From Rhizobacter sp. Root1221 (GTDB lineage Bacteria > Pseudomonadota > Gammaproteobacteria > Burkholderiales > Burkholderiaceae_C): a stretch of 64,000 nucleotides of DNA. The stretch spans positions 215,725 through 279,724 of the forward strand of contig NZ_LMDI01000045.1 of assembly GCF_001425785.1 (NCBI RefSeq), written 5' to 3'. A program made the position numbers and the translations under genes. The notes beneath the pieces are model-generated. The model was not told the origin of the DNA and did not search any database. It saw only the letters and a list, made by a program, of their open reading frames with translations. The first letter of the stretch is position 1. Every line of letters starts with the position of its first letter. Of the stretch, positions 17,701 through 26,915 are shown in pieces.

Positions 17701-18887
17701 AGTCTCGCCCCACGACCACCTGGTCCTACCTCGCCTCCAACCAGTGGCATGCACTCACGCCGTCGCAGGTGATGTCCGACACCACCTGCGGCTTTCTGAC
17801 CTCCGGCATCGTGATGCTCGACGTGCCGCGCCAGATCGACCGCCAGAACACCATCCTGCCGGACGGCTGCTACTGGCTCCGCTTGTCAGCGGATGGGCGC
17901 TTCGAGAGCTTTGCCGGCCTCTACGGCGTGCGCACCCAGGCCTTGCGGGCCAGTCGGGTGCTGCGTGACAACCCGTCGGCACCCGTGGCCCCCCTGCCGG
18001 CCGGCAGCGTGAGGGAACCGACCGTCACGGTGTTCGGCCTGGCGGCAGTGGCACAGATCGGTGCGTCGTTCGGCATGCGGCCCGCCGAGGACCGCCGCCA
18101 GATGCGAACGCGCACCGGCGAACGGCTGCAGCACCGCCAGCGGGCGAGCACCCCGTGGGACTACGAACGCCTGGTGCTCGAGCGCTTTCCATCGGTGCTC
18201 AAGGTGAAGTGTTTCTCGCACCTGACGTCCCGCAACAAGGGCGTGAGCCCCGGCGAGGTGCTGGTGGTGGTGGTGCCCACGCCACCGACCACGCACGCGT
18301 CCTCCCACGCGCACGACGGCGAACCCGTGCTGTCGGCGACGGCGGAGCCGCACCTCAACGCCGTCGAGCTGGCGCGCATCCGGTCCTACCTGTGCGGCCT
18401 CGCCTCGCCCTTCGCGCAGATACAGGTGCGCAACGCGGTCTACGAGCGCATCCAGGTGCGGTGCACCGTCAAGCTGTCGGCCGGGTCGCAGGCGGGCCAG
18501 GCATTGCGCCGCATCAACCAGGCCATCACGGACTACATCTCTCCGTGGCGCGAAGGCGGTTGCCAGCCCAACTTCGAATGGACGGTGCGCTGCGAAGACG
18601 TCGAGGCCCACGTGCGCTCGCTCGAATGCGTCGACTTCGTCACCCAGCTGTCGCTGCTGCACGTGGCGCAGAGCGACCAGCACGTCTACACCCTGTGCGA
18701 CACCGCGCGCGGCCAGGCGAACCTCGCCACGCGAGCGGTTCCGCAGTCTCCGTGGAGCATCGCCCTCCCCATGCGAGAACACATGTTGAACGCGGTGGAG
18801 ATAAGCACCGATGAGCGGCCGCAGGCCACCGGCATCTCGGGTCTGGGCGTGGGCGGCACACTCATCCTCGGCAAGGTGGCGTCATGA
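14697..18887 (+). CDS. Large baseplate wedge protein, J/gp6-like (Pvc11/Afp11-like)
   Basis: A 1396-residue baseplate component; phage J/gp6-like proteins form the wedge ring that triggers contraction. The C-terminal third carries the J-like region (RASTPWDYERLVLERFPSV, KVKCFSHLT, and the IQVRCTVKL / INQAITDYISPW segments). The GTG start overlaps the gp25 stop by 4 nt, and its stop overlaps the next ATG. It is clearly longer than I would expect for this family. Part of the excess is a GC-rich, palindromic in-frame insertion at about residues 360-416 that interrupts the otherwise continuous domain. Confidence 0.9.
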   Translation: MSDGCEQRERFPAALGEGYFRADETSFETLVAMSAGLASRLRFIDLQQRDVGHWGELFESDEALIMARIVSTDLRGRQLAFVRDAAGAPLELLAEHVVALAQCIDGWVKSLKPNPEPASRQLFARIEQLLAHPLGDDLQWVLERFGVHRWQDQPLALLRNRLDGAWFALRAVRPAPGERSDRELLRGRFFSFVSAIERVQDLARELLPQSLASQNHAPAAGLLMAFLQLHQQVQKRINRFTDRHADFYYDDVLRMRPLPAVPDSVHLVCQRDPRAAREVVVPQGTPFGAGKDSSGQLIEFVADNTLVLTDCQVTALCTLQLGHDGLISPEREFGYVTRAQAARLPWPAPPGQGDAVLPHWPLFGGSTPGQASSQTLSGGAPDHAPLKEAPGRPKFLDPHGGRVGRSPTLGASEEARIGLAIASPLLFLQEGEREITLKLDLAHAADTDQGLQHLVARILARPDAAQRLIPVLFKRYLLLAPELMSDLERADLNATARRLARQATARQMEALPVGSATAAPRVAPGPYERFLTEFAVRAPTTGLFFARLGKFFSRWLLTRQDWLSDAALEAVRETAGRLLDNGDRTPPVAGDPRCLLQGPNRPERELIFGQLFNSILNFSLTTPAGWMQVNDFFVTNQPAGDNTSSASFTGVGIVLRLRPQDPAVVACDALVHGEGWPTTLPVLRIQLGSHGRMYPYSLLEEMLLAEIALSVRVRGLGNVLMQNNLGPLDPSKPFMPFGPLPTTASYCIFGADEISRKNVTHLAVNVEWSGLPVGEGGFGSYYASYDPHLRNSSFTAHAGILRDGQWHMAGTPGSVRLFDTADAAGRLRTNARWVFSEAALRSQGRANDAPQDFKLGARNGFYRIQLNHPAIAFGHQAYPNLLTEVVSANATRRRRRPRPLPNTPYTPLIERLSLDYEAESHLVPGRDNGMPDSPTAERVLHLHPFGISQVYPGAAGPSPSLWPRFEHDGNLYIGLSAEELGGALSLHFHLRDETAVEAHHGESRPTTTWSYLASNQWHALTPSQVMSDTTCGFLTSGIVMLDVPRQIDRQNTILPDGCYWLRLSADGRFESFAGLYGVRTQALRASRVLRDNPSAPVAPLPAGSVREPTVTVFGLAAVAQIGASFGMRPAEDRRQMRTRTGERLQHRQRASTPWDYERLVLERFPSVLKVKCFSHLTSRNKGVSPGEVLVVVVPTPPTTHASSHAHDGEPVLSATAEPHLNAVELARIRSYLCGLASPFAQIQVRNAVYERIQVRCTVKLSAGSQAGQALRRINQAITDYISPWREGGCQPNFEWTVRCEDVEAHVRSLECVDFVTQLSLLHVAQSDQHVYTLCDTARGQANLATRAVPQSPWSIALPMREHMLNAVEISTDERPQATGISGLGVGGTLILGKVAS
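15775..15945. repeat. GC-rich palindromic repeat-like insertion inside the baseplate gene
   Basis: This block contains several self-complementary pieces, including GGGTTGGGC / GCCCGACCC (15901-15921, one G-T mismatch) and CCCCCACGGGGG. It encodes a Gly/Pro/Ser-rich stretch unlike the flanking protein and keeps the frame. It resembles the intergenic GC-rich palindromes of Burkholderiales genomes, but I cannot count copies from this window. Confidence 0.4.
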
Positions 18888-19678
18888 CCCAGCGCAATCG
18901 CGAGACACTGCGCAACTACTTCGGCGACGGCAAGCTGCCGACCAGATACCACTTCGGCGACCTCATCGACTCGATGCTCAACATGAGCGACGAGGGGTTC
19001 CGCAAGTCGGCCGAGAACGGGCTCGAGATCTCGGCCCCGGTAGGACACCACGCACTGCTCAGCCTCTACCGCGACCAGCGCCCCAAGTCGGCGTTGTGGT
19101 CGTTGAGCTACGGCGGCGACCAGGACATGCTGCACGTCCAGGCAGGCGGCGCCACCGCCACCCGAGGCCAGGTGCCGGTGCTGTCACTGGATGCACGCGC
19201 ACGCGTGGGCGTCAACACCAGCGTGCCGAAACACACGCTGGACGTGGGAGGCGTGATCGCCTCCCAAGGGCGCCGAGGCACCTACGAGCGCGCCGAACCT
19301 GTGCCCGTGCTGGCCAACGGCGAGTGGCAGGACATCACCGACACGCTCTCCGGCTGCCAGGGATTCGAAGTGATGGCGGGCGCGGGCCACCCGGGCGGCG
19401 GCCGCTTCGCCCTGATGCACGCGATCGCGCTCAACACCTACAACCCCACCGCCGGCTGGCTGGACTTCTTTTCCCGCAAGAAGCGCATCACGCCGCACCA
19501 CGCCTACTACGGGCGCCGCTGCGACAAGCTGCAGCTGCGCTGGGAGGGCAGCAACGGCAAGAACGCCGCCTACCGGTTGCGCATCCGCACCGGCTGCGAC
19601 TATGGCGACGGCGTGCGCGTCAAGGTGTTCATCACCCAGCTGTGGTTCGACGAAACCACCCAGGGGGTGGAGGAATGA
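18884..19678 (+). CDS. Putative eCIS fibre-like / receptor-binding protein
   Basis: A 264-residue protein inserted between the two large baseplate genes and overlapping both by 4 nt. The first 35 residues (RETLRNYFGDGKLPT, then HFGDLIDSMLNM) match an N-terminal module common in fibre-like proteins of contractile injection loci, which probably docks on the baseplate. Residues ~110-135 (RARVGVNTSVPKHTLDVGGV) look like a tail-fibre or chaperone-type peptidase-associated repeat. The remainder is beta-rich and ends with a YRLRIRTGCDYG segment. It is the best candidate in the window for target recognition, but that role is inferred. Confidence 0.65.
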   Translation: MTQRNRETLRNYFGDGKLPTRYHFGDLIDSMLNMSDEGFRKSAENGLEISAPVGHHALLSLYRDQRPKSALWSLSYGGDQDMLHVQAGGATATRGQVPVLSLDARARVGVNTSVPKHTLDVGGVIASQGRRGTYERAEPVPVLANGEWQDITDTLSGCQGFEVMAGAGHPGGGRFALMHAIALNTYNPTAGWLDFFSRKKRITPHHAYYGRRCDKLQLRWEGSNGKNAAYRLRIRTGCDYGDGVRVKVFITQLWFDETTQGVEE

Positions 19679-22359
19679 AACACCTGCCCGCACCGGCGGT
19701 GCCACCGGTCGAACTGCCCGCCACCATCCCCCGCAAGCGCCGCGTGGCACGGGACGGCGACGCTGACGCCGACACCAGCTTCGAGAGCCTTCGCGCCGAG
19801 GGTGTGCGCCTGGCACAAGCGTTCTCCGGCAAGGGTTGGACCGACTACAACCTGCACGACCCGGGTGTCACCATCCTCGAGCAGCTCTGCTACGCCCTCA
19901 CCGACCTGGTGTACCGCGCCGATTTTTCCGTGGCCGACCACCTGCAGGCCCGCGACGCCGACGGCATCGACTACGCCGGCCTCTCGCTGTACCCGCCGCA
20001 CGAGGCCTTTCCCTGCCGCGCCACCAGCATCGGTGACTACCGCCGCGTGCTGCTCGACCAGGTGCCGGGGCTGGACGATGCCACGCTGATCCCCGGGCCG
20101 CCCAGTGCCGCGGCCGGTGTCGATGCAGGCGACCGCCGCGGCCTGTACCGGCTCCAGCTCAAGCTGTCGCAGGGCGTGATGCCCGGCGAAGACACGCGGC
20201 TTGCAAACGCACGTGCCACCTACCGTGCCCGCCGCAACCTGTGCGAGGACATCGACACGCAGGTCAGCCAGATCCACGAGGTGCTGTGCGACCTCCAGCT
20301 GGACGTGGAGCTCTCCGGCCCCCGTGACGCCGTCGACGTGCTGGCCGACATCTACGCGCGGTGCGCCCGGCACGTCATCCAGGGCCTCGGTTTCGCAAGC
20401 CTCGGTGAAGAGCTGGCCCGCGGCCTCACGCTGGAACAGATCTACACCGGACCGCTGACCGACCTCGGTTTTGCGACCGGCGCCGACCGGCGGCCCGGCG
20501 AGCTGCTGTTCGTGAGCGACCTCACCACGCTTGCCAAGGGCGTCGACGGCGTGCACGAGTTGCGCACCCTCAGCATCCGCCGAGATGGCGACGACGTGCA
20601 CAGCAGCGCCATGCGATGGCGTGGCGATTCCTGGGCCCTGCGACTGCGCGTGCCGGGTGTCACGGCCGACGTGCGCTCGCCGCAGGCCGTGCAGGCCTTG
20701 CTCGACCGCCGCGTGACACTGCGCCGCCGAGGGAGCCAGCTCAAGGTGTCGCCCGTCGAGCTGGCCAACCGCATGGCCGACCTCTCCGCCGCCAGCCGCA
20801 CCCGCCGCAACGGCCCCGCGGCGAGCGAATCCGTGCCCTTGCCCAGCGGCCAGTACCACGACCGGCAGCATTACCACTCGGTGCAGGACGGTTTCCCGGC
20901 CGTCTACGGCCTGGGAAGACGCGGCCTGCCCCCCTCGGCCACGCCGCAGGAGAAGGCACAGGCGCGCCAACTCCAGACCTACCTGCTGCTCTTCGAGCAG
21001 GTCATGGCCCACAGCGCCGCGCAGATCGAGCACCTGCGGGACCTGTTCTCCGGCACCGACCCCAGGGGGGCGACCTACTGGTGGCACATGATCGACAGCA
21101 GCATCGTGCCGGGCACCAACGGCCTCTACCTGTCGTCGCCGGACAAGCCCGACGACCCGGCCCACCCCCCCACCCCGACCGAGGTGCGCGCCCAGGTGCA
21201 AGCCGATGTCTACGAGTCGCGCGACCCCCGCACCGACCGCAAGTCACGTGCGCTCGACCACCTGCTGGCACTTCACGGCGAGACCTGTTCCCAGAACTCC
21301 ATGCGGCAGTTCTGCGACTACCTGGACCCCGCCGAGCTGGATGCCACGCTGCTCGACAACAAGGCGGCCTTCCTCATGGACATCCTGAGCCTCACTCGCG
21401 ACCGGTCCGCCGGCTTCGACTACGCCCAGCCGTCTTGGAACCTGCCAGGCAGCGGGAGTGGCCTGCAGCGGCGCGTGAGCCTGCTCCTGGGCTTTCGTCA
21501 CGCCCACAGCCGCTCCCTCACCCAACCGGTGAAGCAGCAGCGGCTCAAGCTGCGCGCCAGCGGCCAGGATCGGGAGATGAATTCGCTCAGCAGCACCGCA
21601 CGGACACACGTGGTGCCACCCTACCTCGGCCAGCTCACCCAGGAGGAGATGAAGTCCGACCTCCGCAAGGCGCTGCCGCTGGACGAACGGCAGCTGGGCG
21701 AGACGGTCTTGCGGTGCGGCCTGTACCGCGAACGCTACCGCCTGTCGGGGCCCGCACGCGACCACGCCGGCTCACGGCCACAGGCGGGTTCGCAGGCCAT
21801 GCTGCTGGGCCCGGATGAAACCGGCCACTGGTGGCCGCTCGGTGACTTCGACAGCGCCGGCGAGGCCGCGCGCGCGGCCGAAAGCATGCGCCGATTCCTG
21901 ATGCACCTGAGCCACGAGACCGAGGGACTGCACATCGTCGAACACGTTCTGCTGCGCGCGATGGGAGACAGCCCCGAGCATGCGAACCTCGCGGGCCTGC
22001 CCGCCGACTTCCATTCACTGCGGCTCACCGCGGTCCTGCCCACGTGGACGGCGCGCTGCAGCCAGCCCAACTTCCAGCGGTTTGCCGAACAGACCTTGCA
22101 GATCACCTGCCCGGCGCATGTGGCCACGCGCTGCCTGTGGCTCGGTTTTGCCGCGATGGAAAACTTCGAACGTTGCTTTGCCGACTGGCTGGCCGCCAAG
22201 CTCGACCTGTGCGAAGCCGCCGCCTCCTACGACGACGAGGCCAAGGTCGATCCGCCTGCCGTGAAACACCTCAACCACACCGCCTGCGCCGTCATCAACT
22301 GCCTGCGGCCGGTGTGGCCCACGCAAGCCGACCCCACCGAGGCCATGCCAGATGCCTAG
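19675..22359 (+). CDS. Baseplate protein (Pvc12/Afp12-like)
   Basis: An 894-residue baseplate wedge component. The N-terminal region holds the characteristic WTDYNLHDPGVTILEQLCYA followed by LTDLVYRADF, a signature of the J-like second wedge protein of eCIS. The frame is open upstream, but the ATG at 19675 overlaps the previous stop (ATGA) and gives the expected beginning. Its end overlaps the tape-measure gene by 8 nt. It should pair with the 1396-residue baseplate protein in the wedge heterodimer. Confidence 0.9.
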   Translation: MKHLPAPAVPPVELPATIPRKRRVARDGDADADTSFESLRAEGVRLAQAFSGKGWTDYNLHDPGVTILEQLCYALTDLVYRADFSVADHLQARDADGIDYAGLSLYPPHEAFPCRATSIGDYRRVLLDQVPGLDDATLIPGPPSAAAGVDAGDRRGLYRLQLKLSQGVMPGEDTRLANARATYRARRNLCEDIDTQVSQIHEVLCDLQLDVELSGPRDAVDVLADIYARCARHVIQGLGFASLGEELARGLTLEQIYTGPLTDLGFATGADRRPGELLFVSDLTTLAKGVDGVHELRTLSIRRDGDDVHSSAMRWRGDSWALRLRVPGVTADVRSPQAVQALLDRRVTLRRRGSQLKVSPVELANRMADLSAASRTRRNGPAASESVPLPSGQYHDRQHYHSVQDGFPAVYGLGRRGLPPSATPQEKAQARQLQTYLLLFEQVMAHSAAQIEHLRDLFSGTDPRGATYWWHMIDSSIVPGTNGLYLSSPDKPDDPAHPPTPTEVRAQVQADVYESRDPRTDRKSRALDHLLALHGETCSQNSMRQFCDYLDPAELDATLLDNKAAFLMDILSLTRDRSAGFDYAQPSWNLPGSGSGLQRRVSLLLGFRHAHSRSLTQPVKQQRLKLRASGQDREMNSLSSTARTHVVPPYLGQLTQEEMKSDLRKALPLDERQLGETVLRCGLYRERYRLSGPARDHAGSRPQAGSQAMLLGPDETGHWWPLGDFDSAGEAARAAESMRRFLMHLSHETEGLHIVEHVLLRAMGDSPEHANLAGLPADFHSLRLTAVLPTWTARCSQPNFQRFAEQTLQITCPAHVATRCLWLGFAAMENFERCFADWLAAKLDLCEAAASYDDEAKVDPPAVKHLNHTACAVINCLRPVWPTQADPTEAMPDA

Positions 22360-25300
22360 CACCCATTGCATCGAGCACCTCCGGTTCGAAGTGGACTTCG
22401 ACTTGGCCGAAGGCGCCTTCGACGAACAGAATCGCACGGCGGCGTTCGCCCGCACCCGTGCGCCCCGCATCCTCGACGAGGTGTTCGAGCAGTTCTCGCG
22501 TCCGGGCCAGGTGTGGCGCTTTTCCTCGTTGGAGATCGATCTCGGGCCCATCGACCTCGACGAGCTCGAAGCGCAATGGGAGTCCCGCCTGCGCGAACGC
22601 CTGGCCGAGGTGCTGGAGGCGCAGCAGAACGTCCTCTCGGGGCGGGCGCTGCCCACGCCGCCCGGCGTCCCCCACCCGGCCGAGGACGACGCCCCCGCCG
22701 AGCAACATACCCGCGAGCAGGCCCAGCTCGACACGCTGCTGCACTTCCTGCGTCGCGGCCACCTGCCGTGGCATGCCCCGCAAGCCGGGCGCCTCGCGTC
22801 ACCGATGGACCAGCTGGCGCACGAGGTCCTGCGTGACACGCCGCAGGCCCTGGTCGCGGCGTGGCGGGCCTCCGCCGAGTCGGGGCTGATGGTGCGCCGT
22901 GCGGTGCGGCAGTTCTCGCCCACCTGGTTGTCCAGGCTCGCGAGCGAACTCGCCCGCGCCCTCGGCGCGGGCGAGGCGGCGGGATGGGGCCGGGAGGCGG
23001 GAGCCTGGGTCAGCGCGTTCAGCTCGCTGTGGCGAGAAAGCCGCCTGCCCTCGTTGCCCGCACCCCATCTGCTGTGGCAGGGGCTGCTCGACGCGATGCT
23101 GGCCCATGCAGGAACGGTGGACCGCAGCCAGCCCTTGCACTCGATGGTGCAAGCAGTGGCGCCGTCGGTCAGCGAACAGGGCGCGCTCTGGCGCGCCTTG
23201 CAGGCTGTGGCACGGCGTGCCACCGAAGGCATCCCACCCGCTCCCACCGCCACGCTCAGCGACGACGTGCTGCGCGCCTGCCTGGCCGCGCACGTGCCGG
23301 AGTCGGGCGACCTGGCCCACACCGATCGCGCCACCGACGACGGGGACGGCTCGCGCAGCGATGAACGGGCCCGCCTGAAACTCCGGTTGCAGCGCTGGCT
23401 CGCGCCGCAGGACCACGGCGACAACGACCACGGTGCCTGGGCCGACCTGCTGCGCGCCGACCCCTCCTGGGCGCGCGAGACGCTGCTGGTGCTGGGCCGC
23501 AGCGAGGACGCCCGCCGCCGCATGGCGCAGTCCTTGCCCTCGGCCATGCTGCATTCGCTGGCGGCGCTGTGGCTCGGCCCGACCGAACAGAACCTGCTGC
23601 AGAGTGCACTGCAGAGCCCGGCGTTGTGGGGCGCCGGCGCGTCGGCCATCGACCCGGTGCGGCGCTGGGAGCTCAGCCTGTCCCACCTGCTGCTGCTTCC
23701 GTCTCCGGCCCTGTTCAGCGCTTCGGACTACCTCGACAGCATGCTGAAGCAGCGCAGCGAACGCGAGGGCCGGCCCGTGCAGGGACTGATGCTGGAGTTG
23801 GCCGCCGCCTGGCGGGCGGGCGACCGGCACGACCCGTCGTCGTCGCCACCCCATGCGTTGATGCGCTCATGGATGCAGTTGCGGCTGTCCGCCCAGGGCG
23901 CGGGGGCGGCCCCCCGGGTCCAGCGGCGCGCCCGCCTTCTTGCCGCGCTGGCCCAGGGCGCCCTCCATGGGGTAGAGGAAGCCTGGGGCGAGGCCGTGCT
24001 CGACGACGCTCCCTGGTTGCAGAACCAGCTGCGCCACGTGGGCCGAAGCCCATCGCTGCAGCGCCAGATGGCACGCGAGTGGAGTGCCGTGGCGCGCAGC
24101 CAGTTGATCGGCCTGTGGTTGCCTGCACCCGACCGCGCGGTGGTGATGGCCGCCGTGCACAACCCCGAGTTCTTCGCGCTGGCAGGCGTCGATGAAACCA
24201 GGCCGGCCCACTACTTGTGGGAACACCTGCTCGCGCACCTGCTGCGCCTGACACCCGGCACCTTCTTCAACGCCGACGCCTATGTGCGCGGGCTGGGCGA
24301 ACGGCTCGACCGCCTGAACAGCCAGGTCCAGGGCAACACACCCCGGGCACCGATGGCGGAGCCGGCGCCGACAGCGGGCCCCCGCGCCGGCACCCTGTCG
24401 CGCGCCCGGGCCGAACCGCTCCTGCAGCGTGCACGGCTCGAAGTGTTCCTGGCCCGAGGAACACTTCCGGCCGCCGCGGCCGGCTGGCTTGAAGCGCTCC
24501 GCCACGACACCACCTGGTTGAAGGCCACGATGCGCCGCGTGGGGCGCAGCCTGCCGGTGCGCCGCCGCATGGCCCACGACTGGGACGAACCCGCGTTGCT
24601 GCAACTGCTCGCACTCTGGTGGCCAGCCCCCGACCGCACGTTCATCCGCGACGCCGTCCACAGCCCGTGTTTCGCGCTGCTGGCCGCGCCGCGCGATGTG
24701 CACGCACCCGCCACCGCGCAACGTGTCGCAGCCCTGTGGGAAGCCACGCTCACCCACCTGCTGCTCGGCCCGGCCGATGCACACTTCGACGCCGCGGCCT
24801 ACGTGCACGGCGTGCTGCAGCAGGAGGCCGACGAACTGGGCCTGGACGAGCCGACGCTCGCCCGCGCGGTCCTGCCCCACCTGCCCGAGGACACCACCTC
24901 CGACCGGCCGGCCGACACGCTGTTGCGCGCACGCGTGCGCGAGCTCGCCGCACACGAGCCGGCAATGGCCGCCAAACCCGCATCCGTCGCCCGGGCCGTC
25001 CAGCCCGCGCCCGCGCTGGCCACCCCGCCAACTGTCTTCGACGCGTCAGAGGTCATCTACATCGCCAACGCCGGCATGGTGCTGGCCGGCGCCTACCTGG
25101 AGCGGCTCTTCGGCATGCTGGGCATGGCCCGCAGCGACGCGTTCGTGTCCCCGGCCTCCGCGAAACGGGCGGTGCACCTGCTGCAGTACCTCGCGACGGG
25201 CGAGGTCGGCGCGCCTGAGCCACAACTGGTGTTGAACAAGGTGCTGTGCGGCCTGCAACCCGAGACGCCGATGCGACGCGAGTTCGAGATCACGCCGCAG

Positions 25301-25549
25301 GAATCGCAAGCCATCGACGGGTTGCTCGGCGCCATGATTTCGCACTGGAAGATCATCGGCAACACCACGGTGGCCGGACTGCGTGAATCCTTTTTGCAGC
25401 GGGAAGGCCACCTCAGCCGCGACGACGACGGCTGGCAGCTCACGGTGGAGCAGCGCAGCTTCGACATGCTGCTCGACCAGTTGCCGTGGGGATTCAGCCT
25501 GCTGAAGTTTCACTGGATGGAAAGACCGCTCCATGTCGACTGGCGCTGA
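22352..25549 (+). CDS. Contractile injection system tape measure protein (Pvc14/Afp14-like)
   Basis: A 1065-residue tape measure that fixes tube length and probably occupies the lumen during assembly. The N-terminus (EHLRFEVDFDLAEGAF) and C-terminus (VIYIANAGMVLAGAYLERLF ... FDMLLDQLPWGFSLLKF) are diagnostic. The middle contains three degenerate repeats beginning near residues 340, 526 and 693, each with a short helix (RARLxxxLAxGxL), a D-x-x-W-L-x-x-x-L-R-x-V-G-R-S motif and an xLxALWxPxPDR motif. Such repeats are a likely basis for length changes. It overlaps the ATPase gene by 17 nt. Confidence 0.92.
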   Translation: MPSTHCIEHLRFEVDFDLAEGAFDEQNRTAAFARTRAPRILDEVFEQFSRPGQVWRFSSLEIDLGPIDLDELEAQWESRLRERLAEVLEAQQNVLSGRALPTPPGVPHPAEDDAPAEQHTREQAQLDTLLHFLRRGHLPWHAPQAGRLASPMDQLAHEVLRDTPQALVAAWRASAESGLMVRRAVRQFSPTWLSRLASELARALGAGEAAGWGREAGAWVSAFSSLWRESRLPSLPAPHLLWQGLLDAMLAHAGTVDRSQPLHSMVQAVAPSVSEQGALWRALQAVARRATEGIPPAPTATLSDDVLRACLAAHVPESGDLAHTDRATDDGDGSRSDERARLKLRLQRWLAPQDHGDNDHGAWADLLRADPSWARETLLVLGRSEDARRRMAQSLPSAMLHSLAALWLGPTEQNLLQSALQSPALWGAGASAIDPVRRWELSLSHLLLLPSPALFSASDYLDSMLKQRSEREGRPVQGLMLELAAAWRAGDRHDPSSSPPHALMRSWMQLRLSAQGAGAAPRVQRRARLLAALAQGALHGVEEAWGEAVLDDAPWLQNQLRHVGRSPSLQRQMAREWSAVARSQLIGLWLPAPDRAVVMAAVHNPEFFALAGVDETRPAHYLWEHLLAHLLRLTPGTFFNADAYVRGLGERLDRLNSQVQGNTPRAPMAEPAPTAGPRAGTLSRARAEPLLQRARLEVFLARGTLPAAAAGWLEALRHDTTWLKATMRRVGRSLPVRRRMAHDWDEPALLQLLALWWPAPDRTFIRDAVHSPCFALLAAPRDVHAPATAQRVAALWEATLTHLLLGPADAHFDAAAYVHGVLQQEADELGLDEPTLARAVLPHLPEDTTSDRPADTLLRARVRELAAHEPAMAAKPASVARAVQPAPALATPPTVFDASEVIYIANAGMVLAGAYLERLFGMLGMARSDAFVSPASAKRAVHLLQYLATGEVGAPEPQLVLNKVLCGLQPETPMRREFEITPQESQAIDGLLGAMISHWKIIGNTTVAGLRESFLQREGHLSRDDDGWQLTVEQRSFDMLLDQLPWGFSLLKFHWMERPLHVDWR

Positions 25550-26915
25550 GATCATCACCTACCCGTTCGCAACCGGCAGCCCGGTGATCGCCGGCACGCT
25601 GGAGCGCGAGATTGCCTGGTTCGATGCGGTGCTGCAAGCCCGCATCTGCCTGCACTTCAAGCAGCCCTGCGAGGTTGACAAGGTGCAAGACATCGCCGCG
25701 CCCGAACTCGCGGGCGATCCATCGCCCTACGGGCAGCTGGTGCGCCAACACGCGCTCGGCTTCAATGAACGGCTGGTGCTGCTGCTCGCGTTGATGCCAC
25801 ACCTGCGTCCCGCCTTGCTCGACACCCTGTTCGTGCGCAACAAGAACTTCGATCGCGGCTTCACCGAGTTCGGCGGCTGGAAGGGCCGCGCCCACGGCGG
25901 CTTCCTGCCCACCTGCGAAACCGCGGCCTTCATCGTCGCGGGAGAGGACCTGGGGCGGCGCCTCGAGGTGATGAAGCTCCTCGACGAAAGCCATTGCTTG
26001 CGCAAACAGGGCATCCTGCGCATCGAACACGAGGCGCCCGGTGAACCCTTCCTGAGCGCCGCGCTGGTCGTGGGCAGCGAGTACCTGGCGTGGGTGACCA
26101 CCGGCGAGCGGCACAAGCCCGATTTCAGCAGTTCGTTCCCGGCCAAGCTGATCACCACGCACCTCCGCTGGGACGACCTGGTGCTCGATCCGGAGGTACT
26201 CGACGAGGTGGCGGCCATCAACACCTGGATCACCCATTCGGCCAGGCTGCTGCGTGACTGGCGGCTCGACAAGGCCCTCAAGCCCGGCTACCGGACGCTG
26301 TTCTTCGGTCCACCCGGCACGGGAAAGACGCTCACCGCCACGCTGATCGGCCAGGCGGCGCAGGCCGATGTGTACCGGATCGACCTGTCGATGGTGGTGT
26401 CCAAGTACATCGGCGAAACCGAAAAGAACCTGGCCCAGGTGTTCGACCAGGCACAGACGCGGAACTGGATCCTCTTCTTCGACGAAGCCGATGCGCTGTT
26501 CGGCAAACGCACGGCCACATCGAGTTCGAACGACCGCCATGCCAACCAGGAGGTGTCCTACCTGCTGCAGCGCGTGGAAGACTTCCCCGGCACGGTGATC
26601 CTGGCCACGAACCTGAAGGCCAACATCGACGACGCGTTTGCGCGGCGCTTCCAGTCGATGGTTCACTTTCCGATGCCCGACGCAGGGCAGCGCCTGAAGC
26701 TGTGGGAAGGCATGGCGCGGCATACCGCCCGCCTCGGCGGGGACGTCAACCTGGTGAACCTGGCCGAAGCCCACGAGCTGGCGGGAGGCGCCATCGCCAA
26801 CGTGCTGCGCTTCGGCGCCATCAACGCGTTGCAGGCCGGGCGCCAGCTCATCAACGCGGGCGACCTGCGCCGAGGCGTCGCCAAGGAATTGCGCAAGGAA
26901 GGCCGTACCGTATGA
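25533..26915 (+). CDS. AAA+ ATPase of the injection system (Pvc15/Afp15-like)
   Basis: A 460-residue AAA+ ATPase. Walker A is GPPGTGKT at 259-266 and Walker B is ILFFDEAD at 313-320, followed by sensor 1 in VILATNLKAN and an Arg-rich sensor 2 region. The N-terminal 250 residues are the family-specific domain. In PVC loci this ATPase is linked to loading of cargo into the particle. It is cytosolic, coupled to the tape measure by overlap and to the next membrane protein gene by ATGA. Confidence 0.95.
   Translation: MSTGAEIITYPFATGSPVIAGTLEREIAWFDAVLQARICLHFKQPCEVDKVQDIAAPELAGDPSPYGQLVRQHALGFNERLVLLLALMPHLRPALLDTLFVRNKNFDRGFTEFGGWKGRAHGGFLPTCETAAFIVAGEDLGRRLEVMKLLDESHCLRKQGILRIEHEAPGEPFLSAALVVGSEYLAWVTTGERHKPDFSSSFPAKLITTHLRWDDLVLDPEVLDEVAAINTWITHSARLLRDWRLDKALKPGYRTLFFGPPGTGKTLTATLIGQAAQADVYRIDLSMVVSKYIGETEKNLAQVFDQAQTRNWILFFDEADALFGKRTATSSSNDRHANQEVSYLLQRVEDFPGTVILATNLKANIDDAFARRFQSMVHFPMPDAGQRLKLWEGMARHTARLGGDVNLVNLAEAHELAGGAIANVLRFGAINALQAGRQLINAGDLRRGVAKELRKEGRTV

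Noticed and set aside
18811..19674. Upstream extension of the Pvc12-like frame
   Set aside because: It is the out-of-frame shadow of the fibre-like gene; the ATGA overlap at 19675 gives the real start.
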